Below, in pieces: positions 1-6,716 of a DNA stretch of 10,019 bases. This stretch comes from an uncultured Oscillibacter sp. (GTDB lineage Bacteria > Bacillota > Clostridia > Oscillospirales > Oscillospiraceae): assembly GCA_900551885.1 (NCBI GenBank), contig URXS01000069.1:1-10019 (forward strand), written 5' to 3'. The notes beneath the pieces were generated by a model. The model made no database searches. It saw only the letters and a list, made by a program, of their open reading frames with translations, and was not told where the DNA came from. How positions within the stretch are numbered: the stretch's first letter is position 1; each line of letters begins with the position of its first letter. A program made the position numbers and the translations under genes.

Positions 1-81
1 GCCGCCGTGTCCGCCGCTGTGGCGGAGGACCTGGGCACCGACATCACCGGTATCCGCATCCTGTCCATCAAGCCGCTCTGA
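1..81 (+). CDS. C-terminal fragment, probable sodium-pump decarboxylase gamma subunit (OadG-like)
   Basis: An open frame enters from the left edge and ends with TGA at 79-81, giving 26 residues that finish LGTDITGIRILSIKPL. This matches the usual end of Firmicute OadG-family gamma chains, which have a membrane helix, a variable linker and a short conserved tail with a 'GTD..G.RI.SIK' pattern. In the family, the gamma subunit anchors the carboxyltransferase and biotin carrier to the membrane beta subunit. The neighbours directly downstream (biotin carrier, beta, alpha) support this. The membrane helix and start lie outside the window, so the call rests on the tail and the context alone. Confidence 0.65.
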   Translation, partial: AAVSAAVAEDLGTDITGIRILSIKPL

Positions 82-116
82 ATTCGGAGCGAGGAAAAAG
101 AATAGGGAGGTTTTCC

Positions 117-434
117 ATGAAGAAGTATCGTGTAACCGTCAACGGTGTCCCCTATGAGGTGGAACTGGAAGAACTGACCGGCGCTGCCCCCGCGCCCGCC
201 CCGGCAGCGGCTCCTGCTGGAGGAGAGCAGGTGAGCGCCCCCATGCCCGGCACCATCCTATCCGTAAACATTGCGGTGGGCGACAGCGTCAAGCGGGGCC
301 AGGTGCTGATGATCTTGGAGGCCATGAAGATGGAAAATGAGATCATGTGCCCCCGGGACGGCCGCGTGACCGCCATCCAGACCTCCAAGGGTGCCGCGGT
401 GGAGTCCGGTACGCCCCTGTGCACCATCCAGTGA
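117..434 (+). CDS. Biotin carboxyl carrier protein (biotinyl domain) of the decarboxylase
   Basis: This 105-residue protein carries the biotin arm that shuttles CO2 between the carboxyltransferase and the membrane beta subunit. Residues 1-20 form a short beta-rich start (KYRVTVNG..YEVELEEL), residues 22-36 an Ala/Pro-rich linker, and residues 40-105 a biotinyl domain. The biotinylation motif EAMKM is present, with Lys71 as the modified residue; APMPGTI (41-47) and GD.V..GQ (55-62) are typical of the fold. The start at 117 follows a clear GGGAGG Shine-Dalgarno, 35 nt after the gamma stop. It is a separate gene, as in glutaconyl- and methylmalonyl-CoA decarboxylases, rather than the C-terminal domain of the alpha chain. 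That fits the missing biotin domain in the carboxyltransferase at 1824. It could serve more than one carboxyltransferase. Confidence 0.93.
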   Translation: MKKYRVTVNGVPYEVELEELTGAAPAPAPAAAPAGGEQVSAPMPGTILSVNIAVGDSVKRGQVLMILEAMKMENEIMCPRDGRVTAIQTSKGAAVESGTPLCTIQ

Positions 435-448
435 CGGGGTGACGGCCT

Positions 449-1708
449 ATGGACGCTATCCTGAATTTTATCACAAGCACCGGCTTTTATCAATTCACCC
501 AGGGCGGTAACTGGAAATGCCTCATCATGATCGTTATTGCCTGTATTTTGCTGTACCTGGGCATTGTGAAAAAGTTCGAGCCGCTGCTACTAGTCCCCAT
601 TGCCTTCGGTATGCTGGTGACCAACCTGCCCGGGGCGGAAATGTATCATGAGATCCTCTTCGCCGGAGGTCACATCCACTGGGACCTGTTCGGCGGTGCT
701 GAGATCACCCAGGCCTTCCTGGACGGTCTGGCGGCCGAAGGGGTTTCGGAGGCGGTACTGGCCACTGTGGCGGTGGGCGAGACCATCTCCGTGGGACTCA
801 TTGACGTGCTGTATCTGGGTGTGAAGTTGGGCATCTACCCCTGCCTGATCTTCATGGGCGTGGGTGCCATGACGGACTTCGGCCCCCTGATCGCCAACCC
901 CAAGAGCCTGCTGCTGGGTGCAGCCGCCCAGCTTGGCATCTTCATGACCTACGTGGGCTGCCGTCTGATTGGCTTCACTGGACAGGAGGCCAGCTCCATC
1001 GGCATCATCGGCGGTGCCGACGGCCCCACCGCCATCTTCGTCACCGTCATGCTGGCCCCGGCGCTGCTGGGTCCCATCGCCGTGTCGGCCTACTCCTACA
1101 TGGCCCTAGTACCGGTAATCCAACCGCCTATCATGAAGCTGTTGACCACCGAGGAAGAGCGTAAAATCGTCATGAAGCCCCTGCGGGAGGTCTCCAAGAA
1201 GGAGAAGATCGTATTCCCCATCGTGGTAACGGTTTTCGTGGCTCTACTGGTGCCCTCCGCGGCACCGTTGATCGCCTGCCTGATGCTGGGGAACCTCTTC
1301 CGGGAATGCGGCGTCACTGACCGGCTCAGCAAGACGGTGCAGAATGAGCTTGTCAATATTGTCACCATCTTCCTGGGGGTCTCTGTGGGCGCCACTGCCA
1401 CTGGTACCACTTTCCTCAGCCCCCGGACCCTGGCCATCCTGGCCATGGGCATTGTGGCCTTTGGCTTCGGCACTGCCGGCGGCGTGTTGCTGGCCAAGTT
1501 CATGAATCTCTTTCTCAAGGAGAAGATCAACCCCCTCATCGGCTCCGCCGGCGTGTCTGCCGTGCCCATGGCAGCCCGGGTATCTCAGAAGGTGGGCCAG
1601 GAGGCCAACCCCGGCAACTTCCTGCTGATGCACGCCATGGGGCCCAACGTGGCCGGCGTCATCGGCTCTGCTATCGCTGCGGGTGTGTTGATCTCCCTCT
1701 TCGGCTGA
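449..1708 (+). CDS. oadB: Sodium ion-translocating decarboxylase, beta subunit
   Basis: This 419-residue integral-membrane protein decarboxylates carboxybiotin and couples the reaction to Na+ export. It has many hydrophobic segments and the family's signature stretches: KKFEPLLL.PIAFG (41-54), GVGAMTDFGPLIANP (137-151), SIGIIGGADGPTAIF (183-197, with Asp191 matching the family's essential aspartate), a long helix near 300-320, and the C-terminal GSAGVSAVPMAARVS (365-379) and HAMGPNVAGVIGSAIAAG (395-412). Length is normal for OadB/MmdB/GcdB. The start is 14 nt after the biotin carrier stop, with a GGGGTGA Shine-Dalgarno and the usual N-terminal pattern 'ILNF...FYQFT'. The beta subunit alone does not tell oxaloacetate, methylmalonyl-CoA and glutaconyl-CoA decarboxylases apart; the symbol follows the alpha chain downstream. 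Confidence 0.95.
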   Translation: MDAILNFITSTGFYQFTQGGNWKCLIMIVIACILLYLGIVKKFEPLLLVPIAFGMLVTNLPGAEMYHEILFAGGHIHWDLFGGAEITQAFLDGLAAEGVSEAVLATVAVGETISVGLIDVLYLGVKLGIYPCLIFMGVGAMTDFGPLIANPKSLLLGAAAQLGIFMTYVGCRLIGFTGQEASSIGIIGGADGPTAIFVTVMLAPALLGPIAVSAYSYMALVPVIQPPIMKLLTTEEERKIVMKPLREVSKKEKIVFPIVVTVFVALLVPSAAPLIACLMLGNLFRECGVTDRLSKTVQNELVNIVTIFLGVSVGATATGTTFLSPRTLAILAMGIVAFGFGTAGGVLLAKFMNLFLKEKINPLIGSAGVSAVPMAARVSQKVGQEANPGNFLLMHAMGPNVAGVIGSAIAAGVLISLFG

Positions 1709-1823
1709 TTCTTTTTCTTGATAGGAAAAAGAGCCAAAAAGAACGTTATCTCGCCAACGGGTCCGGTGATCATCCAGGCCGCAGCGACGGCAACCGGTCC
1801 CGGCGGGCAAGTGGAGGCTTTCT
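1709..1823 (+). other. 115-nt gap between oadB and the carboxyltransferase gene, with weak A/T hairpins
   Basis: No coding frame is convincing here. Just after the oadB stop, TTCTTTTT (1709-1716) can pair with AAAAAGAA (1736-1743), or CTTTTTC (1711-1717) can pair with GAAAAAG (1725-1731); the two pairings exclude each other. Both are nearly pure A-U and lack a following U-run, so I do not call a terminator. The gap ends with the GGAGG Shine-Dalgarno of the next gene (about 1812-1816). It is the longest spacer inside the decarboxylase operon and no clear promoter was seen in it. Confidence 0.4.
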
Positions 1824-3299
1824 ATGGAATTTCTATCCAATAAACCCCTGTATATCACGGACACCATCCTCCGGGACGCCCATCAGTCCCAGGCGGCCAC
1901 CCGAATGCGGTTGGAGGACATGCTGCCCGCCTGCGAGGTGCTGGACTCCATCGGCTACTGGTCTCTGGAGTGCTGGGGCGGCGCCACCTTCGACTCCTGC
2001 ATGCGATTCCTGAATGAGGACCCCTGGGAGCGGCTGCGGGCACTGCGCAAGGCCCTGCCCCACACCAAGCTGCAAATGCTGTTCCGGGGGCAGAATATCC
2101 TGGGCTACAAGCACTACGCCGACGATGTGGTGGACGCCTTCTGCGCCAAAAGTATAGAAAACGGCATTGACATCATCCGCATTTTCGACGCCCTCAACGA
2201 CGTGCGAAACCTGGAGCAGGCCATCAAGTCCACCAAGAAGTACGGTGGCATGGTGGAGGCTACACTCAGCTACACCATCTCCCCCATTCACAATGAAGAA
2301 TACTTCGTGAAGCTGGCCAAGGAACTGGAGCAGATGGGGGCCGATGTGATCTGCGTCAAGGACATGGCCAACCTGCTGCTGCCTATGGCGGCCTATTCTC
2401 TGGTCAAGCGGTTGAAGGAGACGGTATCTGTCCCCATCCACCTGCACACCCACAACACCACCGGCACTGGCGACATGGTGTATCTTATGGCGGCCATGGC
2501 AGGGGTGGATATCGTGGACACCGCCCTCAGTCCCCTGGCCAACGGCACTTCTCAGCCCGCCACGGAGTCCCTGGTGGCGACCCTTCAGGGCACTGTCCGG
2601 GACACGGGGCTGGACCTGAGCAAGATGAGCCAGGCCGCCGCCCACTTCCGCAAGGTGGCCCAGAAGCTCAAGGACGAGGGCTCCCTGGACCCGAAGGTGC
2701 TGAATGTGGACACCAACACCCTGCTCTACCAGGTGCCTGGCGGCATGCTGAGCAACCTGATCTCCCAGCTCAAACAGGCCGGGAAGGAAGACCAGTATTA
2801 CGAAGTCCTGGCGGAGATTCCCCGGGTCCGGGAGGACTTCGGATATCCTCCGCTGGTGACCCCCTCCAGCCAGATCGTGGGCACCCAGGCGGTGATGAAC
2901 ATCATCACCGGAGAGCGGTACAAGACGTTTACCAAGGAGTCCAAGGCCATGCTGCGGGGTGAGTACGGCAAGCTGCCCGGCACCGTCAACGAAGAAGTCC
3001 GGGCCAAGGCCGGCATCAAGCCGGAGGACGTGATTACCTGCCGCCCGGCGGACCTGCTGGAGCCGGAATTACCCAAGTACCGGGAGGAGTTCCGTGGTCT
3101 CGCCAAGAGCGACGAAGACGTCCTCTCCCTGGCCCTGTTCCCCCAGGTGGCGCCCAAGTTCCTCCAATGGCGGGACGGCCCCCATGAGGCCCCGACAGTC
3201 TCCAAGCCCGAACCGCCGAAAGCCGCATCCCAGGCCGCTCCCCCTAAGCCCGCCGACCCAAACGCCGTGCGGGAGCTGTTTGTGGAGTACAAATTCTGA
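1824..3299 (+). CDS. oadA: Oxaloacetate decarboxylase alpha / transcarboxylase 5S-type carboxyltransferase, no biotin domain
   Basis: This 491-residue cytoplasmic enzyme should transfer CO2 between oxaloacetate and biotin. Residues 8-270 form the HMGL-like TIM barrel: DTILRDAHQS (13-22, metal ligand Asp18), FRGQN (87-91), a CVKDMANLL strand with Lys179 (the carbamylated lysine in 5S and pyruvate carboxylase), and HLHTHN with His208/His210 as metal ligands. Residues 290-440 match the conserved PYC/OadA domain (YQVPGGMLSNL 302-312, VTPSSQIVGTQAV 345-357). A Pro/Ala-rich tail (about 452-480) ends the chain where canonical OadA (near 590 residues) continues into a biotinyl domain. The length and form are closer to transcarboxylase 5S. 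The separate biotin carrier at 117 fills the gap. Start at 1824 is supported by GGAGG. A 5S-like role in a composite transcarboxylase is the main alternative. Confidence 0.92.
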   Translation: MEFLSNKPLYITDTILRDAHQSQAATRMRLEDMLPACEVLDSIGYWSLECWGGATFDSCMRFLNEDPWERLRALRKALPHTKLQMLFRGQNILGYKHYADDVVDAFCAKSIENGIDIIRIFDALNDVRNLEQAIKSTKKYGGMVEATLSYTISPIHNEEYFVKLAKELEQMGADVICVKDMANLLLPMAAYSLVKRLKETVSVPIHLHTHNTTGTGDMVYLMAAMAGVDIVDTALSPLANGTSQPATESLVATLQGTVRDTGLDLSKMSQAAAHFRKVAQKLKDEGSLDPKVLNVDTNTLLYQVPGGMLSNLISQLKQAGKEDQYYEVLAEIPRVREDFGYPPLVTPSSQIVGTQAVMNIITGERYKTFTKESKAMLRGEYGKLPGTVNEEVRAKAGIKPEDVITCRPADLLEPELPKYREEFRGLAKSDEDVLSLALFPQVAPKFLQWRDGPHEAPTVSKPEPPKAASQAAPPKPADPNAVRELFVEYKF

Positions 3300-3302
3300 G
3301 CC

Positions 3303-3338
3303 AAAAAGGACGGTATCTTTCGATACCGTCCTTTTTTT
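3303..3338. terminator. Bidirectional Rho-independent terminator between the convergent operons
   Basis: A perfect stem GGACGGTATC / GATACCGTCC (3308-3317 and 3322-3331) with a 4-nt loop is flanked by A5 on the left and T7 on the right. It therefore works as an intrinsic terminator on either strand. It lies 3 nt after the carboxyltransferase stop on the + strand and 11 nt after the B4 stop (3350) on the - strand, so it closes both operons. Confidence 0.95.
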
Positions 3339-3340
3339 GC

Positions 3341-3359
3341 CCGCTGGTGCTACCAGCGG
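3341..3359 (-). other. Short perfect hairpin over the B4 stop codon
   Basis: CCGCTGGT (3341-3348) and ACCAGCGG (3352-3359) are perfect inverted arms with a 3-nt loop. The B4 stop codon (3350-3352) lies in the loop and the base of one arm. The hairpin sits directly ahead of the bidirectional terminator in the leftward transcript, making two stacked stem-loops at the mRNA end. A role in 3'-end stability is possible but unproven. Confidence 0.45.
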
Positions 3360-4072
3360 TAAAACTCCTGAGTGCCCAGTTCCATCACGTCCAGCGGCAG
3401 CTCTACCTCCGCCAGAATCTGCCCCGCTTCGTCCCGGGCCGTCACCGTACAGAGAAGGTCCTGGCTAGAAAGCGTATAGGCGAACATGTCCGACTCCTCC
3501 CAGTACCACAGATCCACCGCATCCAGCAGGTCGATCTCTTCGTCCGGGTTAATGTCCTGCCCATGAGAGAAGCGGTCATAGTCATGGTCCGGGGAGAGAT
3601 AGGAAAAGGAAAACACCCCGTCCTCCAAGCGCTTCCCCTCCAGGGTAAGGGTCCGCTTCTTCGTCTCCACCTCCATGGTGGCGGAAACCGCACCCCGGAG
3701 CCCATCAGCGGCGGCATAAAGCTGATCGCCCCAAACCCGGCAGATGCCGCCCCGCCCGATCTGCTCCGGCCATACATCTCTTTCTACCTTCAACCCACTT
3801 TGCTCCCAGCTGGAAGTCACATAGTCCCCCTGGGGAGACCGGGCAATGACCAATGTGTACCACCGGCCGAACCACTGGTCGTCGCTGCGGTGCCGCTGTG
3901 TCTGCGTACAGACCTGCTCCAGATCCTCCAGCATATATGTCCGCTCCAAACGGTCCAGCTTCTGTCCCACGGTATAGGGCGGGAAGCCCAGCAGCACGTA
4001 GGCCGCCGCCCCCAGCAGGACGCACAGCAGGAGGTTGCGCAGCACCTTCTGCTTCCGGTTCCACCGTCTCAT
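3350..4072 (-). CDS. B4: single-pass membrane protein of the A/B module family
   Basis: This 240-residue protein has no function that I recognise. Residues 1-12 are very basic (MRRWNRKQKVLR), residues 13-30 form one hydrophobic helix ending in LGFP, and the rest is polar, so a type II (N-in, C-out) topology is expected. After the helix comes a charged stretch that could form an amphipathic helix, then a mostly beta-looking exported domain ending near EFYRW. The start is the ATG at 4070-4072, sharing ATGA with the A4 stop and preceded by GGGAGGAG; an open frame runs further upstream, but that part overlaps A4 in another frame. It is the last gene of the operon. It groups with B3 by the LRN-x-LL and LGFP patterns. 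Confidence 0.8.
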   Translation of the reverse strand: MRRWNRKQKVLRNLLLCVLLGAAAYVLLGFPPYTVGQKLDRLERTYMLEDLEQVCTQTQRHRSDDQWFGRWYTLVIARSPQGDYVTSSWEQSGLKVERDVWPEQIGRGGICRVWGDQLYAAADGLRGAVSATMEVETKKRTLTLEGKRLEDGVFSFSYLSPDHDYDRFSHGQDINPDEEIDLLDAVDLWYWEESDMFAYTLSSQDLLCTVTARDEAGQILAEVELPLDVMELGTQEFYRW

Positions 4073-4797
4073 GGCGTCTCCTCCCACTCCACCCGCAGCG
4101 TCCAGCAATTGTCCCCATAGGGATAGGTGATCTCCGCCCACTCCGGTGGATGACCCAGCAGCAGTTTCAAGGTGCAGTGGTGCCGGGTCCAGCCATAGTC
4201 CAACGCTGTATATCGCCAACTGTCTTGCTCCGGCATCCTCACGTCCCAATCAGAAAGCGTCCCCCGGCTATCCGCCAGCTCCAGGCAGCTAAGAAAGCCC
4301 TCTGGAATGGCTGCCGGACTGTCCATCTTCGCCCACAGCTCCACCACCGTCCGGTACTGGCCGTCCTCCACTGTGATCTCTCCGGGAGCCGCCCACACCT
4401 CCCCGTGAGGCAGGGCTGTCCGGCAGGCGGCGGCCGGTGGATCCTCCCACTCGCGCTCGCCCTGGAACCGCTCGTATACCATTACCGCCCCGTCCAGGAA
4501 CCAGGCGGCAGAGACTACCGTCACCGCCAGCACAATCAGCACAGCGCGGCTGACCCGCCACAGCCACCCAAGCCAGGGCTTATGTACTTTGTCCAGAGCA
4601 CGGCCCACTTCCTCCGCATCGCCCATGGCCGCCAGGGCCCGCTGCCGGGCCAAGTCCCTGGGATAGTCCAGCCGCTCCAGGTCCCGGACGTGGTCCTCGT
4701 AGTGGGCCGTCAGTTCCTTTTCAATGGCCGCCCGGTCCGGCCTGAACCGCACCTGGTCCGTCACCTGACGACACCATTTCTGAAACCCATTTCCCAT
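4069..4797 (-). CDS. A4: membrane protein with conserved cytoplasmic helical domain (DUF1700/HAAS-like)
   Basis: This 242-residue protein has three parts. Residues 1-79 are a cytoplasmic, mostly helical domain with VRFRPDRAAI, HYEDHVRDLERLDY, LARQRALAAMGD and the membrane-proximal HKPWLGWLW (72-80). Residues 81-101 form a single membrane helix. Residues 102-242 are the exported part, ending WAEITYPYGDN.WTLRVEWE. The inner domain resembles the DUF1700/HAAS or 'permease prefix' helical domains often encoded beside PadR regulators; that family link is from memory of the pattern. The ATG start lies 7 nt after the padR stop with no good Shine-Dalgarno of its own, so translation probably depends on ribosomes finishing padR. 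It is closest to A3 (WC..V.DQVRF, MGDA.EVGRALD). Confidence 0.82.
   Translation of the reverse strand: MGNGFQKWCRQVTDQVRFRPDRAAIEKELTAHYEDHVRDLERLDYPRDLARQRALAAMGDAEEVGRALDKVHKPWLGWLWRVSRAVLIVLAVTVVSAAWFLDGAVMVYERFQGEREWEDPPAAACRTALPHGEVWAAPGEITVEDGQYRTVVELWAKMDSPAAIPEGFLSCLELADSRGTLSDWDVRMPEQDSWRYTALDYGWTRHHCTLKLLLGHPPEWAEITYPYGDNCWTLRVEWEETP
4558..4758 (-). repeat. Repeat unit 4 of 4: conserved inner-domain coding segment (A4)
   Basis: This 201-nt segment, codons 14-80 of A4, is one of four direct copies spaced roughly 1.5-1.85 kb apart. The others are at 6399-6599, 7991-8191 and 9480-9680. Similarity is visible in the DNA as well as the protein, for example around the 'GGGCTTATGTAC' stretch on the + strand. 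It is a repeat because the genes are paralogues; no mobile element is seen. Confidence 0.8.
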
Positions 4798-4804
4798 GAC
4801 CGTC

Positions 4805-5143
4805 TCACGCCGGAGCGGTACCGCAGACCACGGCGTTGACCTTCTCCGTGAAGGTGTTCCACTCGGCCTTCTTCTCCTCCAGCACCTTCAGGCCCTTCTT
4901 GGTAATGCGGTAATACTTCCGCACCCTGCCACTCTCCGCCTCCTTTTCCCGGACCGTCACCAGCCGGTCCGCCTCCAGGCCGTGGAGGATGGGGTACAGC
5001 GTCCCTTCCTTCAGCTCAAAGGTCCGGTCGCTGCGGCGGGAGAGTTCCGTGATCATCTGGTATCCGTACATCTCCTCCCGGCTCAGCAATGACAGCACCA
5101 GCAGCGTGGTGCTTCCCGCCATCAGGCTCTTGTCGATCTTCAT
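4805..5143 (-). CDS. PadR-family transcriptional regulator
   Basis: This 112-residue winged-helix DNA-binding protein is of the short PadR subfamily. The domain starts at ILVLSLL-like residues 13-20, then EMYGYQMITEL (24-34), the recognition region LKEGTLYPILHGLEADRLV (44-62) and the wing GRVRKYYRITKKGLKVL (72-88), followed by a C-terminal helix expected to make the dimer. These are all classic PadR motifs. Members normally repress nearby membrane-protein operons, including their own gene. The start at 5143 overlaps the B3 stop (ATGA) and has a strong GGAGGAG site, so it is translationally coupled to B3. The likely target is the palindrome at 9749-9773. It lies between modules 3 and 4, an odd place, since padR genes usually open such operons. 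Confidence 0.95.
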   Translation of the reverse strand: MKIDKSLMAGSTTLLVLSLLSREEMYGYQMITELSRRSDRTFELKEGTLYPILHGLEADRLVTVREKEAESGRVRKYYRITKKGLKVLEEKKAEWNTFTEKVNAVVCGTAPA

Positions 5144-5769
5144 GGTATCTCCTCCAGTCCACTTTTTCCCAGTTCTTTTTCCCAGAGTACAGTTCCATCC
5201 TGTCCATAGGCTTTCAATGTATAGGAAAGCTGTTGGGGCCAGCGGTTGCGGAAGGTCCCTGTGGGGGCCGGCGACCCCACAGACTCCACCGGCAGGGAGA
5301 ACACCCCTGGTGAAATGGCCTCCCCGGCGGCGGTGTATACCCCGTCCACAGTCCCGTCCAGATCGCCGTCCACCCGGATTTCCGCCTCCATGCGGACGGC
5401 GTCTCCTGTGTCTCCCAGAATCAGCAGCCGGTCCTCTCCCCCGGCGCTCAGGCAGAGGATGCCCTCTGTTGGAACATACATCTGCGCATAGCCCGCAGTC
5501 TGCCAGAAGGGTCCCAAACGGTAGACGGTCACCTCCAGAAAACAGGCCCCGCAGCGGAGGTACATCTGTTTGAATTCCCCTCTCTGCTCCACATAGAGGA
5601 TCTCCGGGTTAGAGAGCAGATTTTCCCGGGCGATCTGACGGGCCAGCATGGGCCGGCTCCAGGCGGGAAAGCCCAGCATGGCCCAGACCGTCCCCGCCAG
5701 CAGGCAGGACAGCAGGAAATTTCGCAGGATGCGGACCTTGCGGTTGGTCAGCTTTCTTACCCGTCTCAT
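5140..5769 (-). CDS. B3: single-pass membrane protein of the A/B module family
   Basis: This 209-residue protein has no recognised function. A basic tail (MRRVRKLTNRKVRILR, 1-16) precedes one membrane helix (about 17-34) ending LGFP, then a probable amphipathic helix with NPEILYVEQ and an exported beta-rich domain with 'YGQDGTVLWEKEL' near the end. The start chosen is the ATG at 5767-5769, which overlaps the A3 stop in ATGA and follows GGGAGGG. An ATG five codons upstream is possible but lies within A3. The C-terminal 'G..LWEKEL' pattern recurs in B2 ('SGTLLDTWEKEL') and more loosely in B4. Its stop overlaps the padR start. Confidence 0.8.
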   Translation of the reverse strand: MRRVRKLTNRKVRILRNFLLSCLLAGTVWAMLGFPAWSRPMLARQIARENLLSNPEILYVEQRGEFKQMYLRCGACFLEVTVYRLGPFWQTAGYAQMYVPTEGILCLSAGGEDRLLILGDTGDAVRMEAEIRVDGDLDGTVDGVYTAAGEAISPGVFSLPVESVGSPAPTGTFRNRWPQQLSYTLKAYGQDGTVLWEKELGKSGLEEIP

Positions 5770-6644
5770 GACGATCCCTCCCACGTGATCCGAAATCTCC
5801 AGTCATTGTCCCCATAGGGGAAGGACAGCTCTGCCCACTCCACGGGCTCGTATGCGGTCATGGTCAGATTCAGATACCACCCGTCCAGATCCCGGCTGTC
5901 CTCCAGGCGGTAACTATCCGCGTCATCAGAGATGGGAATGGCGTTGGAGGACTGGGCAATGGAAAACCAGTTGTCTGTCTCTTCATAGGGAAAGGGGTTG
6001 TATTTGATATTGGAAAACAGGACCCCGCCGCTGCCCGTCAGCACCAGGTCATCCAGGACGTCCTCCGGCAGTCCGTACCACAGGCGCTCCGGCTCCAGAC
6101 GCAGCAGGCACTCGCCCCGGAAAACCCCGTCGTTGTCCTGCCACCATTGGCCCTCCAGCAGTGAGAGCGTGTAGCCGGGAAGCTGCACGGGCTGCGCCTG
6201 AAGCGTTCCCATTAGGTGCCAGACGGTGACGCCCTCCTGTTCATTGAGGGACAGATAGCTGTCCACGATGGCCTGGTATCCCCCCGGGTCCTCCGGCGGA
6301 AAGAGGGTGTTTTTTATCATGTGGAAGAAGGAACCAGTCCCAGGCAGGGACAACAGGCACGCAATCACCGTCAAAACCAGCACTGCCCGGCTCACGATCC
6401 ACATCCATCCCAACCAGGGCTTGTGGACCCGGTCCAGGGCACGGCCCACTTCCGCCGCATCCCCCATGGCTGCCAGGGCCCGCTGCTGCGCCAGCTTCCA
6501 GTCGTAGCCCACCCGCTCCAGGTCCCGCACATGGTCCTCGTAGTGGGCCGCCAACTCCTTTGCGATGGCCTTTCGGTCCGGCTTGAACCGTACCTGGTCC
6601 GCCACCGTATCGCACCATCTCAAAAATCCATGTTCCACGGGCAT
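5766..6644 (-). CDS. A3: membrane protein with conserved cytoplasmic helical domain (DUF1700/HAAS-like)
   Basis: This 292-residue protein is the longest A copy. Residues 1-82 are the conserved inner domain (DQVRFKPDRKAI, HYEDHVRDLERVGY, QQRALAAMGDAAEVGRALDRV, HKPWLGWMW), residues 83-100 the membrane helix, and residues 101-292 the exported domain, about 50 residues longer than in A4. The end WAELSFPYGDNDWRFRITWE closely matches A4, which marks A3 and A4 as the nearest pair. The start at 6642-6644 is preceded by GGAGGTG at a good distance; the frame is open for another 15 codons upstream but without comparable ribosome-binding sequence. The 72-nt spacer before it is the largest in the operon. 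The specific role is unknown. Confidence 0.83.
   Translation of the reverse strand: MPVEHGFLRWCDTVADQVRFKPDRKAIAKELAAHYEDHVRDLERVGYDWKLAQQRALAAMGDAAEVGRALDRVHKPWLGWMWIVSRAVLVLTVIACLLSLPGTGSFFHMIKNTLFPPEDPGGYQAIVDSYLSLNEQEGVTVWHLMGTLQAQPVQLPGYTLSLLEGQWWQDNDGVFRGECLLRLEPERLWYGLPEDVLDDLVLTGSGGVLFSNIKYNPFPYEETDNWFSIAQSSNAIPISDDADSYRLEDSRDLDGWYLNLTMTAYEPVEWAELSFPYGDNDWRFRITWEGSS
6399..6599 (-). repeat. Repeat unit 3 of 4: conserved inner-domain coding segment (A3)
   Basis: Codons 16-82 of A3, aligned without gaps to the other three copies from VRF through the membrane-proximal tryptophans. It differs from the others mainly at VGYDWK, where A1, A2 and A4 read LDYP. Confidence 0.8.
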
Positions 6645-6677
6645 TTCACCTCCACTGCCCCGGAAACGCCGCGACAC

Positions 6678-6698
6678 CACCCACCTCACAGGCGGGTG
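6678..6698 (-). other. GC-rich hairpin in the B2-A3 spacer
   Basis: In the leftward transcript CACCCGCC (6698-6691) can pair with GGUGGGUG (6685-6678) around a 5-nt loop, with one G-U pair. It sits in the 72-nt spacer between the B2 stop and the A3 start. No U-run follows, so it is not an intrinsic terminator. It could set mRNA processing or relative expression of the two halves of the operon, or be chance in GC-rich DNA. Confidence 0.35.
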
Positions 6699-6716
6699 CC
6701 GATTTTCCGCCGTGCC

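Noticed and set aside
650..840. Apparent insertion in the beta subunit (about residues 66-120)
   Set aside because: This loop is variable in length across the OadB family and longer forms are known, for example in Klebsiella OadB, so it is not unusual.
1709..1743. Terminator between oadB and the carboxyltransferase gene
   Set aside because: The stems are almost all A-U and no U-run follows. The downstream gene has no visible promoter of its own, which argues for read-through.
3347..4839. Long open frames on the + strand across 3347-4120 and 3853-4839
   Set aside because: They lie antisense to B4 and A4, have low-complexity Pro/Arg/His-rich translations, and lack good ribosome sites. They come from GC-rich codon bias.
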